From contig NZ_JACESB010000001.1 in the NCBI RefSeq assembly GCF_013912005.1, forward strand, positions 248,001-312,000: 64,000 bases of DNA, in the 5' to 3' direction. This document shows positions 9,108 through 18,068 of the stretch, in pieces (position 1 is the first letter of the stretch; each line of letters begins with the position of its first letter). Source of the stretch: Brevundimonas sp. GTDB taxonomy: Bacteria; Pseudomonadota; Alphaproteobacteria; Caulobacterales; Caulobacteraceae. The position numbers were made by a program, and so were the translations under genes. Below the pieces are notes generated by a model. The model had not been told where the DNA came from and did not search any database. It saw only the letters and a list, made by a program, of their open reading frames with translations.

Positions 9108-9662
9108 TCAGCCCGCCGCGGGCAGGTAGGCGGGCGGAAGCGGCGTCTCCGACGTCTCCGCCTGCCAGTAGACCGACAGGATCCACCAGCGCTGGCCGTC
9201 GTGGAATAGCTGGATGCTGTTGATCCCGCGCGCGAAGGGCTCGGCGTCGACCCGGCTGTGCAGGGTCTCGTAGGTCGACCAGACGTGCAGGATGCGGCCG
9301 AACCGCTCGCTGCGGCGGGCGATCTCGCGCTCGTGGAAGCCCTCGCGAAGCAGGAAGGGCTCGCTGCGCGCGATGTACTCGTCGGGGGTGACCGAGCGGA
9401 CCACGCCGCGCCCCTCGCGGTCGGTCCCCGACGGCATCAGGCGCGCCGTCGGGTGGAACAACGAGCGGAAGCGGTCCCAGTCGCGCGCCTGACCGGCGTC
9501 GCCGGAGATCACCTCGTAGAGGGCGGCGACGATCGCCTCGGGCGAGGCGACGTCGGCCGGCGCGGCGGTCGGGGCCGCCGCCGCGGGCGGCGCGGGGACC
9601 TGGGCGGCGGCCGCCGGCGCGGCGGCGAACGCGAGAGCGGCGATCAGAACGGACAGGCGCAT
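9108..9662 (-). CDS. Secreted SnoaL/NTF2-like protein
   Basis: An exported protein with a SnoaL/NTF2-like cone fold, a family that includes small hydrolases, isomerases and non-enzymatic binders. A signal peptide is clear (MRLSVLIAALAFAAAP ending AAAAQ). A Pro/Ala linker reaches about residue 38. The domain then shows the family pattern: an early helix (IVAALYEVISG), DWDRFRSLFHPTARL, and a late strand pair ending in RWWILSVYWQAE. No active-site assignment is possible. It is convergent with the radical SAM gene (16-base gap) and follows the LVIVD-repeat gene by 25 bases on the same strand, so it could be the third gene of that unit. Confidence 0.75.
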   Translation of the reverse strand: MRLSVLIAALAFAAAPAAAAQVPAPPAAAAPTAAPADVASPEAIVAALYEVISGDAGQARDWDRFRSLFHPTARLMPSGTDREGRGVVRSVTPDEYIARSEPFLLREGFHEREIARRSERFGRILHVWSTYETLHSRVDAEPFARGINSIQLFHDGQRWWILSVYWQAETSETPLPPAYLPAAG

Positions 9663-9687
9663 CCTCTTCCCTCCCCGGCGCGCGCCG

Positions 9688-11499
9688 TCAGCCGCCGGCG
9701 CGGCGGCCGAACAGCGCGGCCAGCGCGGTGAGACGCGCCTTGTCAGGGCCTGTCGTGCGCCCGGCCGCGGCGGCCAAGGCCTGCGACAGGGCGCCGGCGT
9801 CGCCGGCGTCGCCGCCGGCCCGCCAGCTCTCCACGGCCGCCCGCGCCCGGGCGGCCAGTCCCGCCTCCAGCGCCGCGCCGCGGGCGAGCTGGTCGAGATA
9901 GGCCTGGGCCACGTCCGGGCTGTCGGGCCAGACGATCCGCGTCTGCGTCTGCGGGTTGACCACCTCGGCCGTGACGGCCTCGGCGGCGGCGATCTCGGCC
10001 GCCGAGAGGTGCTCCCCGGGGACCAGCTTCAGCACGTCGAGGCCGCGCGCGATCTCGCTCGCGTAGATGCGGCCGTTGAACCAGTAGGCGGACCAGGCGC
10101 CGCCGATCATCAGCCGGTCGGCGTCGATCGGCCCGCGGTCGAACCAGGCGATCTCCTTCGGGTGCGCCGGATCGGTGAAGTCCATCACCGACACCCCGCC
10201 CTGGTACCAGGCCTGGACCATCAGGTCGCGGCCCGGGACGGGGATCAGATTGCCGTTGTGGGCGACGCAGTTCTCCGACGCCCCCTGCGCCGCGGGCAGC
10301 TTGAAGAAGCTCTGGCCCTTCAGCTGCCGGTTCTCGATCGTCGCCACCAGGTTGGCGCCCCAGTTCGACGGATCCTCGGCGCGGCAACGGGGGCTGGTGC
10401 CGCCGCCCCACTCGTCGGTGAAGACCACCCGGTCGCCGGCATTGTTGAAGGTCGCCGAGTGCCAGTAGGCCATGTCCGCGTCGAACAACTCGGAGATGCG
10501 GGCCGGGTTCTCCGGGCCCGAGATGTCGAGCAGGATGCCGTTGCCGCTGCAGGCCCCGGCGGCGAGCGCGAGCTCCGGATAGACGGTGATGTCGTGGCAG
10601 TGGTTGGTCTGGGCCGTGCGCTGGCTGGCCAGCCCGGCCGCGCCGCCGCGCCACAGGCCGGCGATCTGGCCCGTCTCGCGGTCGGCGAAGATGCGCGGCC
10701 GGTTGACGATCGCCGCCCGCTCCGGCGCGTCGAGCGGCACCTCGATCACGTCGATCGAATAGAGGGCGGTCTCCGGATTTTCGCCGGGTTCGCCGCTTGA
10801 GCAGATGTCCAGCTCCTCCGTCTTTCGCACGCCGGAGGTGGCCGAGTTGTAGATGTAGAGGATGTTCGGGTCGGTCGGGTGCGGGACCTGGGTGTGCGTA
10901 TGCGAGCCGCGGCAGGTCTGCACGGCGGCGATCTGGCGCGGCGCATTCAGGTCCGAGATGTCGAAGATGCGGATGCCGCGGAAGCGTTCGGCGTTGACCT
11001 CGCCCTCGGCGTCGGCCGTGCCGCAGTCCAGGCGGGCGCGGTTCTGCTCCACCGACATGAACAGCAGGTCGCCGTGGATCGAGACGTCGCCCTGTCCGCC
11101 CGGGCACACCACGGACAGGACGAGCGCCGGGGCGCCAGTCCCGCTCAGATCGTAGGCGTTGAAGCCGTGGAAGCTGCCGACGAACAGCCGGCCGTTGGAC
11201 AGGGCCATGTCGCTGTTGGCGAGGGCCAGCGGGCTGTAGCGCGGCCGCGCCGGCGGCTCCGCGGGGGCGGCCTGGCCTTCGGACCGGCGCGTCGGCGGAG
11301 CGAAGATGGCCTCGGGATCGAAGAAGCCGGGCGGCGGAGCGACGGAGTGCTCCAGCTCGAGCCCCGAGGCGGCGCGCCCGGCGTCGCGCAGCCCCGCCGT
11401 CAGGGTCGGGCGCGGATCGGCCGTCTGGGCGGACGCCGCCGAGGCGATCAGCACGCCGGCCACGGCGACGGTGGAAAGCAGAAGGTTGCGAACGATCAT
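9688..11499 (-). CDS. Secreted LVIVD-repeat beta-propeller-like protein
   Basis: A 603-residue exported protein with LVIVD-type repeats, predicted to fold as a beta-propeller in the periplasm. The signal peptide is MIVRNLLLSTVAVAGVLIAS, cleaved near ASAQ. Repeat-like strands recur (RLFVGSFHGFNAYDLS, FRGIRIFDISDLNAPRQIA, GILLDISGPENPARISEL, GGVSVMDFTDPAHPKEIAW). Two histidine clusters, CRGSHTHTQVPHP and NHCHDITVYP, with several cysteines suggest metal binding. The last 80 residues are Ala-rich and helical. The start overlaps the stop of the DUF305 gene (ATGA) and has AGGAG upstream, so the two are translationally coupled. The function is unknown; a metal-linked redox or binding role is an inference. 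Confidence 0.8.
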   Translation of the reverse strand: MIVRNLLLSTVAVAGVLIASAASAQTADPRPTLTAGLRDAGRAASGLELEHSVAPPPGFFDPEAIFAPPTRRSEGQAAPAEPPARPRYSPLALANSDMALSNGRLFVGSFHGFNAYDLSGTGAPALVLSVVCPGGQGDVSIHGDLLFMSVEQNRARLDCGTADAEGEVNAERFRGIRIFDISDLNAPRQIAAVQTCRGSHTHTQVPHPTDPNILYIYNSATSGVRKTEELDICSSGEPGENPETALYSIDVIEVPLDAPERAAIVNRPRIFADRETGQIAGLWRGGAAGLASQRTAQTNHCHDITVYPELALAAGACSGNGILLDISGPENPARISELFDADMAYWHSATFNNAGDRVVFTDEWGGGTSPRCRAEDPSNWGANLVATIENRQLKGQSFFKLPAAQGASENCVAHNGNLIPVPGRDLMVQAWYQGGVSVMDFTDPAHPKEIAWFDRGPIDADRLMIGGAWSAYWFNGRIYASEIARGLDVLKLVPGEHLSAAEIAAAEAVTAEVVNPQTQTRIVWPDSPDVAQAYLDQLARGAALEAGLAARARAAVESWRAGGDAGDAGALSQALAAAAGRTTGPDKARLTALAALFGRRAGG

Positions 11500-12230
11500 G
11501 GCCGCTCCTGGGGCGTGGGGTTCAGGTCGGAGAGCAGGGACTGCATGCGCAGGATTTCGGCCGCCTGGTCGGCGACAACCGAGCCGAGGAAGTCGGACAG
11601 CAGGGTGTCCTCGCCGGCGCCCGGGATGGCCATCAGGCCGTCGACCATGTCGAGAGCGCCCTGGTGGTGCCGGATCATGCCCTCGAGGAACAGACGGTCG
11701 AAGGCCGGGCCGCGCGCCGCCGCCAGCGCCTGCATTCGCGCGGGCGAGAGCATGCCGGGCATCAGCGGGACGTCGGAGGCCGCCGCGCCGGGCGCGCCAT
11801 GGCCGGCGTGGCCCCCATGGCCCGCGTGACCGGCGTGCAGATCCGCGGCCTCGGTCGGCTGGCTGCGCGCCACGAGCCAGTCGCGCATCAGCGCCATCTC
11901 GGCTTCCTGGCTGAGGGCGATCCGTTCGCCCAGCCGGCGCACCCGGGAATCGGCCCCGTGAACGCGCAGAAGCTCGACCATCTCCACCGCCTGGGCGTGG
12001 TGGACCAGCATGTGCTGCATGAAGCGGACGTCGTCGGCGGTGAAGCCGGTGCGGCTCAATTCCACCGAGTCCGCGGCGCTCATCACCCGCGCCGGCTGAC
12101 CGGGCGCGCCGGGCTGGAAGATCGGGGGCGTCTGCGGGGCCGGCGCTGCGCCGGCGAGGCTCGCCGCCGCGAGAAGTCCCGAAAGGATCTGCAAGGCTGG
12201 GCGGCTCCGGACGCTGACGTTCGGGCACAC
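11496..12230 (-). CDS. Exported DUF305 protein with His/Gly linker
   Basis: A DUF305 protein, a ferritin-like four-helix family exported to the periplasm and often found near metal-handling genes. The N terminus has a signal-like hydrophobic stretch (LSGLLAAASLAGAAPA). Two copies of the family's HH motif are seen: MLVHHAQAVEMVELL and MIRHHQGALDMVDGL. Between them is a His/Gly segment (about residues 134-146, with repeated GHAGHG), which looks like a metal-binding loop. The 244-aa length is long for the family because of this insert. The start is GTG at 12230; no good Shine-Dalgarno is visible, so the exact start is uncertain. It is the first gene of a unit with the LVIVD-repeat gene. Confidence 0.82.
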   Translation of the reverse strand: MCPNVSVRSRPALQILSGLLAAASLAGAAPAPQTPPIFQPGAPGQPARVMSAADSVELSRTGFTADDVRFMQHMLVHHAQAVEMVELLRVHGADSRVRRLGERIALSQEAEMALMRDWLVARSQPTEAADLHAGHAGHGGHAGHGAPGAAASDVPLMPGMLSPARMQALAAARGPAFDRLFLEGMIRHHQGALDMVDGLMAIPGAGEDTLLSDFLGSVVADQAAEILRMQSLLSDLNPTPQERP

Positions 12231-12267
12231 TAGGGCGCGAAACGCGCAGCCGCCAAGCTGAAACTGG

Positions 12268-13512
12268 TCAGCGCCGGAACACGGCCACCAGCTCGATATG
12301 CGCCGACCACAGGAACTGGTCGATCGGCGTCACCGACTGCACCTGGAAACCGGCCGCGACCAGCTCCCGGGCGTCGCGGGCGAAGGTGGCCGGGTTGCAC
12401 GAGACGTAGACGACGGTCTCCGCCTTCGTGCCCGGCAGCTGCCGCGTCTGGTCGAGGGCGCCGGCCCGCGGCGGGTCGAGCACCACGGCGTCGCAGCCGC
12501 GCAGGTCGTACGGCGCCAGCGGACGGCGGAACAGGTCCCGCGCCTGCGCCTCGACGGGCTTGAGCCGCCGGGCCGAGCCGACGCCGGCCTTCAGCGCCGC
12601 GATCGCCGCCGCAGAGCCGTCGGCGGCCAGCACCGGCGCGACCTCCGCCAGCGGGAAGGTGAAGGCCCCGGCGCCGCAGAACAGGTCCGCGACCTTGCGC
12701 GCGCCCTTCACCGCCGCCACGGCGCGTTCGACCATGGCCGCCTCCGCCGGGGGCGAGGCCTGCAGGAAGCCGCCGGCCGGCAGGGGTACGACGGCCGGTC
12801 CGAAGGCGATCCTCGGCTGGCGGGCCATGACCAGGGTCTCGCCGGCGAGGCTGAGCCGCGCCAGGTCGGCGGCGGCCGCCGCCTCGATGGCGCGCATCTG
12901 CGCATCGCGCGACAGGCCCCCGGTGCGCCGCTCCACCCCGGTGACGTCGACGTCCAGCCCGTCGAGGGCCCAGGTGACGTGCAGGGTCGGGGCCGACTTC
13001 GGGTGCTCGAGGAAGGGCTCCGCCACCCGGGCCAGGGCGGGAAAGGCGGCGACGAGCCGCGGATCGGCGATGGGACAGGCCGTCACCTCGACCAGCCGCC
13101 AGCTCCGGCGCGCCTTGAAGCCCAGCAGGACGCGGCCGTCGGGCCCGCGACGGGCGTGCAGCGCCAGCCTGCGCCGGACTCCGGGCGGCGTCGGCACGAC
13201 CGGCTCCACCTCCGCATCGAGCCCCTCCCGGCCCAGAGCCAGGCGCACCTGTTCACGCTTCCAGCCGAGATACGGCTCCGCGGCCCAGTGCTGCAGCGAG
13301 CAGCCGCCGCAGTCGCCGTAATGCGGGGACGCCGGGGCGACGCGATCCGGGCTGGGGACGACGATCTCCGCCGCCTCGAGCCGTCCCTCGCGCACCTCCC
13401 CGCGCACCACCTCGCCCGGCAGGGTCAGGGGCGCGAACACGGGACCGTCGGCGGTCTCGGCCACGCCGTCTCCCTGGGCGGCCACCCGGGCGATCGTCAG
13501 CGTCTGGATCAT
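12268..13512 (-). CDS. RNA m5U methyltransferase, RlmD/TrmA family
   Basis: A class I SAM-dependent RNA (uracil-C5) methyltransferase of the TrmA/RlmCD family, likely acting on 23S rRNA; the exact target uridine cannot be assigned from sequence. An N-terminal TRAM-like segment is followed by an iron-sulfur cysteine motif, CGGCSLQHW near residue 70. The SAM-binding motif DLFCGAGAFTFPLAE, the VVLDPPRAG motif and the catalytic cysteine block VVYVSCNPATFARD are all intact. The length of 414 aa is normal. The start ATG at 13512 follows AGGAGC closely. It is a single gene, with the DUF305 unit downstream on the same strand after a 37-base gap. Confidence 0.9.
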   Translation of the reverse strand: MIQTLTIARVAAQGDGVAETADGPVFAPLTLPGEVVRGEVREGRLEAAEIVVPSPDRVAPASPHYGDCGGCSLQHWAAEPYLGWKREQVRLALGREGLDAEVEPVVPTPPGVRRRLALHARRGPDGRVLLGFKARRSWRLVEVTACPIADPRLVAAFPALARVAEPFLEHPKSAPTLHVTWALDGLDVDVTGVERRTGGLSRDAQMRAIEAAAAADLARLSLAGETLVMARQPRIAFGPAVVPLPAGGFLQASPPAEAAMVERAVAAVKGARKVADLFCGAGAFTFPLAEVAPVLAADGSAAAIAALKAGVGSARRLKPVEAQARDLFRRPLAPYDLRGCDAVVLDPPRAGALDQTRQLPGTKAETVVYVSCNPATFARDARELVAAGFQVQSVTPIDQFLWSAHIELVAVFRR

Positions 13513-13667
13513 CGGCCGCTCCTAGCCGACCGCGGCGCCCGGCGAAACCTGAACGAAGATGAACGACCCGCTCAAAGGCCGTTCAGGCGGCGGAGCCTAC
13601 AAGCGATGCAACAGACAGGGGGCCGAACCGTTCGGCCATCGGATTAACCTTTTCGAGGACCAGGTCG

Positions 13668-14297
13668 ATGAACGTTTCCATGACCCGCAAGGCCGCCCTC
13701 GGCGCCGCCGCAGTCGCGGCCGCGGGACTGATGACGGCCCCTGCCCCGGCTTCGGCCCAGGCCTACAGCTACCAGGGCGACCGCTACGGATCGTACGACC
13801 GCTATGACGACCGGTATCGCTACGACGACCGGTACGGCGGCTACGACTATTGCCGCAGCGACCGCAACCAGCGCACCGCGGCGGGCGCGACCATCGGCGC
13901 CGGAGTCGGCGCGGTGGCCGGTTCGCAGCTGGCCGCCCGCGGCCGGCGCACCGAGGGCTCGGTTCTCGGCGGCGTGTTGGGCGCGGTGATCGGCGGCAGC
14001 GTCGGTCGCGACTCCGGCCGCGAGTGCGAGCGCTACTATGATCGCTCCGGTTATCGCGGCTACGACGATCGCGGCTACTACGGCGACGACCGGTACGGCT
14101 ACGATGACCGGTACCGCTCCGACGACCGCTACCGGTATGATGACCGGTACAGCTACGACAGCCGCTACAGCTATGACAGCCGTTACGGCTACGACCGTCG
14201 CGAAACCAGCTACGGCTGCCGCACCGTCCGCTACGAGACCCGCGACTGGAACGGTCGGCTGGTCACCCGCTACCAGGAAGTCTGCAACGACTACTGA
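13668..14297 (+). CDS. Exported glycine-zipper protein with Tyr/Asp/Arg repeats
   Basis: An exported envelope protein. The signal peptide runs to about residue 31 (ending ASAQA). Residues 33-60 and 120-185 are built from repeats of the type YDDRYRYDDRYGY, dense in Tyr, Asp and Arg. Between them is a glycine-zipper 2TM segment (ATIGAGVGAVAGSQLAARG and GGVLGAVIGGSVG, about residues 71-108), typical of outer-membrane-associated proteins. The C terminus has three cysteines and a compact block with TVRYETRDWNG. The function is unknown. The start has GAGGA 9 bases upstream. A terminator follows at 14356. The repetitive DNA suggests repeat number may vary between strains. Confidence 0.85.
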   Translation: MNVSMTRKAALGAAAVAAAGLMTAPAPASAQAYSYQGDRYGSYDRYDDRYRYDDRYGGYDYCRSDRNQRTAAGATIGAGVGAVAGSQLAARGRRTEGSVLGGVLGAVIGGSVGRDSGRECERYYDRSGYRGYDDRGYYGDDRYGYDDRYRSDDRYRYDDRYSYDSRYSYDSRYGYDRRETSYGCRTVRYETRDWNGRLVTRYQEVCNDY

Positions 14298-14355
14298 CGA
14301 GATCGCGGCGCCGATTATCTTTCAGCCCCCCTGTCGATCGGCGACGTGACGGAGG

Positions 14356-14386
14356 CCCCCGGTGGAGAGATCCGCCGGGGGTCTTT
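14356..14386 (+). terminator. Rho-independent terminator of the glycine-zipper gene
   Basis: CCCCCGGTGGA-gaga-TCCGCCGGGGG forms an 11-bp stem with one T-G wobble and is followed by TCTTT. It starts 58 bases after the stop codon. Confidence 0.75.
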
Positions 14387-14399
14387 CCATTTCCGGAGG

Positions 14400-14521
14400 C
14401 AGTCGTCAGGCCGCAGGCGACAGGCGTCAGCGGCGCCGGCTTGCAGCGGACGTCAGGCCGACCTGTCTGCAGAAGGCGAGGCTCAATCTGCTGCCTGCCG
14501 CCTGCCGCCTGCCGCCTGCCT
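14400..14521. repeat. Inverted pair of 7-bp-period repeat arrays (locus A)
   Basis: The left arm (14400-14434) reads, in 7-bp steps, CAGTCGT, CAGGCCG, CAGGCGA, CAGGCGT, CAGCGGC. The right arm (14484-14518) is the same motif inverted: on the minus strand CAGGCGG three times, then CAGGCAG and CAGATTG. The spacer of about 50 bp contains one more CAGGCCG (14454-14460). The arms can pair as a large imperfect hairpin. The right arm lies inside the 3' end of tlyA and encodes its last 12 or so residues. Its layout matches the element at 46802-46961 although the unit sequence differs. Confidence 0.8.
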
Positions 14522-15247
14522 GGCCCGGGCCCATAGCAGCCACTCCCGGTTGCCGTCCCCGCCGGGGATCGGACTCTCTGCGGTCGCCTGTACGGCCCAG
14601 CCCTGTTCCTCCAGCCAGCCGCTGACGCGGTCGAGGGCCGCCTGCCGGGCCTCCGGGTCGCGCACCACCCCGCCCCGGCCGACGTCGGCGCGCCGCTCCA
14701 TCTCGAACTGCGGCTTGACCAGGGTGACAAGGTCGGCGCCGGGCGCGGCGAGCGCCAGCGCCGCCGGCAGGACCTTGGCGAGGCCGATGAAGCTGGCGTC
14801 GCAGACGACGAGCCCGGGGGCCCGGGGCAGCAAGGCGGGGGTCAGCATGCGGGCGTCGGTCTTCTCGAGATCGACCACGCGCGGATCGCCGGCGATGCGG
14901 GGGTGCAGCTGCCCCTGCCCCACGTCGACGGCATAGACCCGGTCCGCCCCGCGCCGCAGACAGACCTCGGTGAAGCCGCCGGTGGAGGCGCCGACGTCGA
15001 GCACGGTCCGCCCCTCGACCGCGACCGGCCACATCGACAGGGCGTGGTCGAGCTTCAGCGCCGCCCGGCTGACGAAGTCGTGGGCGTCGACGAAGACGAG
15101 CTCCGCATCCTCCGACACCGCCTGCGAGGCGGCCTTCGCGGGCGCGCCGTCGACGGTCACGCCGCCGGCCTCGATCGCCGCCCGCGCCCGCGCCCGGCTC
15201 TCCGCCAGCCCGCGCGCGACCAGCAACTGGTCGAGGCGGGTCTTCAA
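14483..15247 (-). CDS. tlyA: TlyA-family rRNA 2'-O-methyltransferase
   Basis: A member of the TlyA (FtsJ-like) family, which 2'-O-methylates cytidines in 16S and sometimes 23S rRNA. An N-terminal S4 RNA-binding domain (MKTRLDQLLVARGLAESRAR) is followed by a Rossmann methyltransferase domain with the SAM motif LDVGASTGGFTEVCLRRG near residue 85 and LVKPQFE near residue 182. The conserved protein ends near GNREWLLWARAR. The last dozen residues (AAGGRRQAAD) are encoded by a 7-bp tandem repeat, so the C terminus is a repeat-derived tail. The start lies 4 bases after the end of valS, so the two are probably co-transcribed. Confidence 0.92.
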   Translation of the reverse strand: MKTRLDQLLVARGLAESRARARAAIEAGGVTVDGAPAKAASQAVSEDAELVFVDAHDFVSRAALKLDHALSMWPVAVEGRTVLDVGASTGGFTEVCLRRGADRVYAVDVGQGQLHPRIAGDPRVVDLEKTDARMLTPALLPRAPGLVVCDASFIGLAKVLPAALALAAPGADLVTLVKPQFEMERRADVGRGGVVRDPEARQAALDRVSGWLEEQGWAVQATAESPIPGGDGNREWLLWARARQAAGGRRQAAD

Positions 15248-15251
15248 GGCC

Positions 15252-17966
15252 TCACAGCCCTTCCAGCCGGGCCAGCGCCGCCTGCAGCTTCGCCTTCCCC
15301 GCCTCGGCGGCGGCCAGCTTCTCGCGCTGCTCCTCGACCACCTCGGGGGCGGCGCGGGCGACGAAGTTCGGGTTGCCCAGCTTCTTGTTGACGTGGCCGA
15401 TGTCGCTGTCGAAGGCGGCGATCTCCTTCTCCAGCCGCGCGCGCTCGGCCGCCAGGTCGATGATCCCCGCCAGCGACAGGGCCGCGGTGGCCCCGCCCGA
15501 GACGAAGGTCACCGCCCCGGAGGGCGCGCTGTCCGCCGCCGTCAGCTCCGCGACGCGGCCGAGGGTCAGGATCAGGTCGCGGTGACGATCCATCCGCCCC
15601 GCCGTCGTCGCGTCGGGCGTGACGAAGGCCAGCGGCGGCTTGGCCGACGGCGGCACGTTCATCTCGGCCCGCAGTTGGCGGATTTCAGTGACCAGGTCGA
15701 CCAGCCAGCCGATCTCGGCCTCGGCCGCCGCATCGACGAAGCCGTCCGGAAGCGCGGGCCAGGCCGCGCCGATCAGCAGAGGCTCGTCGCGCGCGGCGCC
15801 GTCGTTCGCCGTCTGGGCCCACAGCTCCTCGGTGATGAAGGGCATCACCGGGTGCATCAGCTTGAGCGTCTGGTCGAGCGTCCAGGCGGTCATCGCCCGG
15901 GTTTCCGCCTTCGCCGCCTCGTCCGCCCCCTGGAACACCGGCTTGGCCAGTTCGAGGTACCAGTCGCAGAAGACGTTCCAGACGAAGCGATACAGGGCCG
16001 CCGCGGCGTCGTCGAAGCGCCCGCCCTCCAGCGCCGCCGACACCTGGCGCTCGGCCTTCGTCAGCTCTCCGCGGATCCAGCGGTTGATGGTCTGCTGCAC
16101 GCCGGCCGGGTCGAAGCCCTCGATCCGGACCGCCTCGTTCATCTGGGCGAAACGGGCGGCGTTCCACAGCTTGGTGCCGAAGTTCCGATAGCCTTCAATA
16201 CGTTGCTTCGACAACTTGATGTCGCGTGTACCCGACAGGATGGCCATGGTGAAGCGCAGCGGGTCCGCCCCCAGCTCGTCAATGATGCCGAGCGGGTCGA
16301 TGACGTTGCCCTTGGACTTCGACATCTTCTGGCCCTTCTCGTCGCGGACCAGGCCGTTGATGATCACCCGTCGGAAGGGAACTTCATCCATGAAGTGAAG
16401 TCCCATCATCATCATCCGGGCGACCCAGAAGAAGATGATATCGGCCGCCGTCACCAGGTCGGAGGTCGGGTAGAAGCGCTCGAGGTCCTCCGTCTTCTCC
16501 GGCCAGCCCATGGTCGAGAACGGCCACAGGGCCGAGCTGAACCAGGTGTCGAGCACGTCCTCGTCCTGGCGCAGCTCGCGGCCGCCGGCCTGGGCGCGGA
16601 CCTCCTCCTCGGTCTCGCCGACGTAGATGTTGCCGTCCGCGTCGTACCAGGCCGGGATGCGGTGCCCCCACCACAGCTGGCGCGAGATGCACCACGGCTC
16701 GATGTTGCGCAGCCACTCGAAGTAGATCTTCTCGTAGCTTTTCGGCTCGAACACGGTGTCGCCCTGCTCCACCGCCTTGATGGCGGGCTGGGCCAGGGTG
16801 TGGGCGTCGACGTACCACTGGTCGGTCAGCCACGGCTCGATGACCACGCCGGAACGATCGCCGTGCGGGACGACGTGGCGGGTCTTCTCGATCTCCTTCA
16901 GCCAGCCCTCGGCCTCGGCGCGCGCGACGATGGCCTTGCGCGCCTCGAAGCGGTCAAGGCCGCAGTACTCGGCGGGCACGTCGGGCGTATCGGCGTTGGT
17001 GATCCGGGCGAAGGCGTCGAGCACGTTCAAGGCTTCAAGTCCGGTGCGCTTTCCGACCCCGAAGTCGTTGAAATCGTGCGCCGGCGTGATCTTCACCGCC
17101 CCCGAACCCTTGGCCGGGTCGGCGTAGTCGTCGGCGACGATGCGGATGCGGCGGCCGGTGATGGGATGGTCGATCTCCTTGCCGACCAGACCCGCATAGC
17201 GCGCGTCGTCCGGGTGCACCGCCACCCCGGTGTCGCCCAGCATGGTTTCCGGCCGGGTCGTGGCGACGACGATGAAGTCGCGCGTCTCCCATTCCGTCGC
17301 CTTGCCGTCCTCGTCGAAGGCGATCGGGTGCTCATAGGTGACGCCGTCCGCCAGCGGATAGGCGAAATGCCAGTAGAAGCCGTCGACCTCGCGCTGCTCG
17401 ACCTCCAGGTCCGAGATGGCGGTCTGGAAATGCGGGTCCCAGTTCACCAGCCGCTTGTCGCGGTAGATCAGCCCCTCGCGGTACAGCCGCACGAAGACCT
17501 TGCGGACGGCGGCGTTCAGCCCCTCGTCGAGGGTGAAGCGCTCCCGGCTCCAGTCGCAGGAGGCGCCCAGCCGGCGCAGCTGGCGCACGATGGTTCCGCC
17601 GCTCTCGGCCTTCCATTCCCAGACCTTCGCGACGAAGGCCTCGCGGCCCATGTCGCGGCGGCCGACATTGCCCTGCGCCGCCAGCTGGCGCTCGACCACC
17701 ATCTGGGTGGCGATGCCGGCGTGGTCGGTGCCGGGCAGCCACAGCACCGCCTTGCCCTTCATCCGGTGATAGCGGGCGAGGATGTCCTGCAGGGTGTTGT
17801 TCAGCGCGTGGCCGATGTGCAGCGAGCCGGTCACGTTCGGCGGCGGGATGACGATCGAATAGGCGCCGGCGGCGGTGTCCTGACGGGGGCCGAACAGGCC
17901 CGAGGCCTCCCACTGCGCATAGAGGCGGGGTTCGGCGGCCTGGGGGTCGAAGGTCTTGTCGAGCAT
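15252..17966 (-). CDS. valS: Valine--tRNA ligase
   Basis: Cytoplasmic class I aminoacyl-tRNA synthetase that charges tRNA-Val. At 904 residues it is full length. The HIGH motif is at residues 50-53 ([10 protein letters not shown]) and KMSKS follows in the second half ([12 protein letters not shown]). The editing domain lies between them, and the C-terminal 65 residues form the coiled-coil tRNA-binding arm ([17 protein letters not shown] onward). Its order behind popZ and tolC is the common alphaproteobacterial arrangement. A terminator between popZ and valS suggests valS also has its own promoter. Confidence 0.98.
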   Translation of the reverse strand: MLDKTFDPQAAEPRLYAQWEASGLFGPRQDTAAGAYSIVIPPPNVTGSLHIGHALNNTLQDILARYHRMKGKAVLWLPGTDHAGIATQMVVERQLAAQGNVGRRDMGREAFVAKVWEWKAESGGTIVRQLRRLGASCDWSRERFTLDEGLNAAVRKVFVRLYREGLIYRDKRLVNWDPHFQTAISDLEVEQREVDGFYWHFAYPLADGVTYEHPIAFDEDGKATEWETRDFIVVATTRPETMLGDTGVAVHPDDARYAGLVGKEIDHPITGRRIRIVADDYADPAKGSGAVKITPAHDFNDFGVGKRTGLEALNVLDAFARITNADTPDVPAEYCGLDRFEARKAIVARAEAEGWLKEIEKTRHVVPHGDRSGVVIEPWLTDQWYVDAHTLAQPAIKAVEQGDTVFEPKSYEKIYFEWLRNIEPWCISRQLWWGHRIPAWYDADGNIYVGETEEEVRAQAGGRELRQDEDVLDTWFSSALWPFSTMGWPEKTEDLERFYPTSDLVTAADIIFFWVARMMMMGLHFMDEVPFRRVIINGLVRDEKGQKMSKSKGNVIDPLGIIDELGADPLRFTMAILSGTRDIKLSKQRIEGYRNFGTKLWNAARFAQMNEAVRIEGFDPAGVQQTINRWIRGELTKAERQVSAALEGGRFDDAAAALYRFVWNVFCDWYLELAKPVFQGADEAAKAETRAMTAWTLDQTLKLMHPVMPFITEELWAQTANDGAARDEPLLIGAAWPALPDGFVDAAAEAEIGWLVDLVTEIRQLRAEMNVPPSAKPPLAFVTPDATTAGRMDRHRDLILTLGRVAELTAADSAPSGAVTFVSGGATAALSLAGIIDLAAERARLEKEIAAFDSDIGHVNKKLGNPNFVARAAPEVVEEQREKLAAAEAGKAKLQAALARLEGL

Positions 17967-18008
17967 GGGCTTCGTTTCGGGGATGAGGGCGGCGCTGTCC
18001 AGCGCCGC

Positions 18009-18044
18009 AAAGGAAAAGGGCGGCCCCGCCTCGCGGAGCCGCCC
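18009..18044 (-). terminator. Rho-independent terminator of popZ
   Basis: On the minus strand GGGCGGC and GCCGCCC form a 7-bp stem around a 13-base loop and are followed by TTTTCCTTT. It lies about 25 bases after the popZ stop codon. Confidence 0.7.
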
Positions 18045-18068
18045 CGTGATGTCGTCGATCAGGGAGGG

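Noticed and set aside
13551-13564. GAAC-N6-GAAC near the glycine-zipper gene, similar to a reversed LexA box
   Set aside because: The spacing is 6, not 7, and the neighbouring genes give no support for SOS control.
13668-14297. The YDDRY-type repeats as a CRISPR-like or minisatellite array separate from the gene
   Set aside because: The repeats stay in frame with the protein and vary at codon level, so they belong to the coding sequence.
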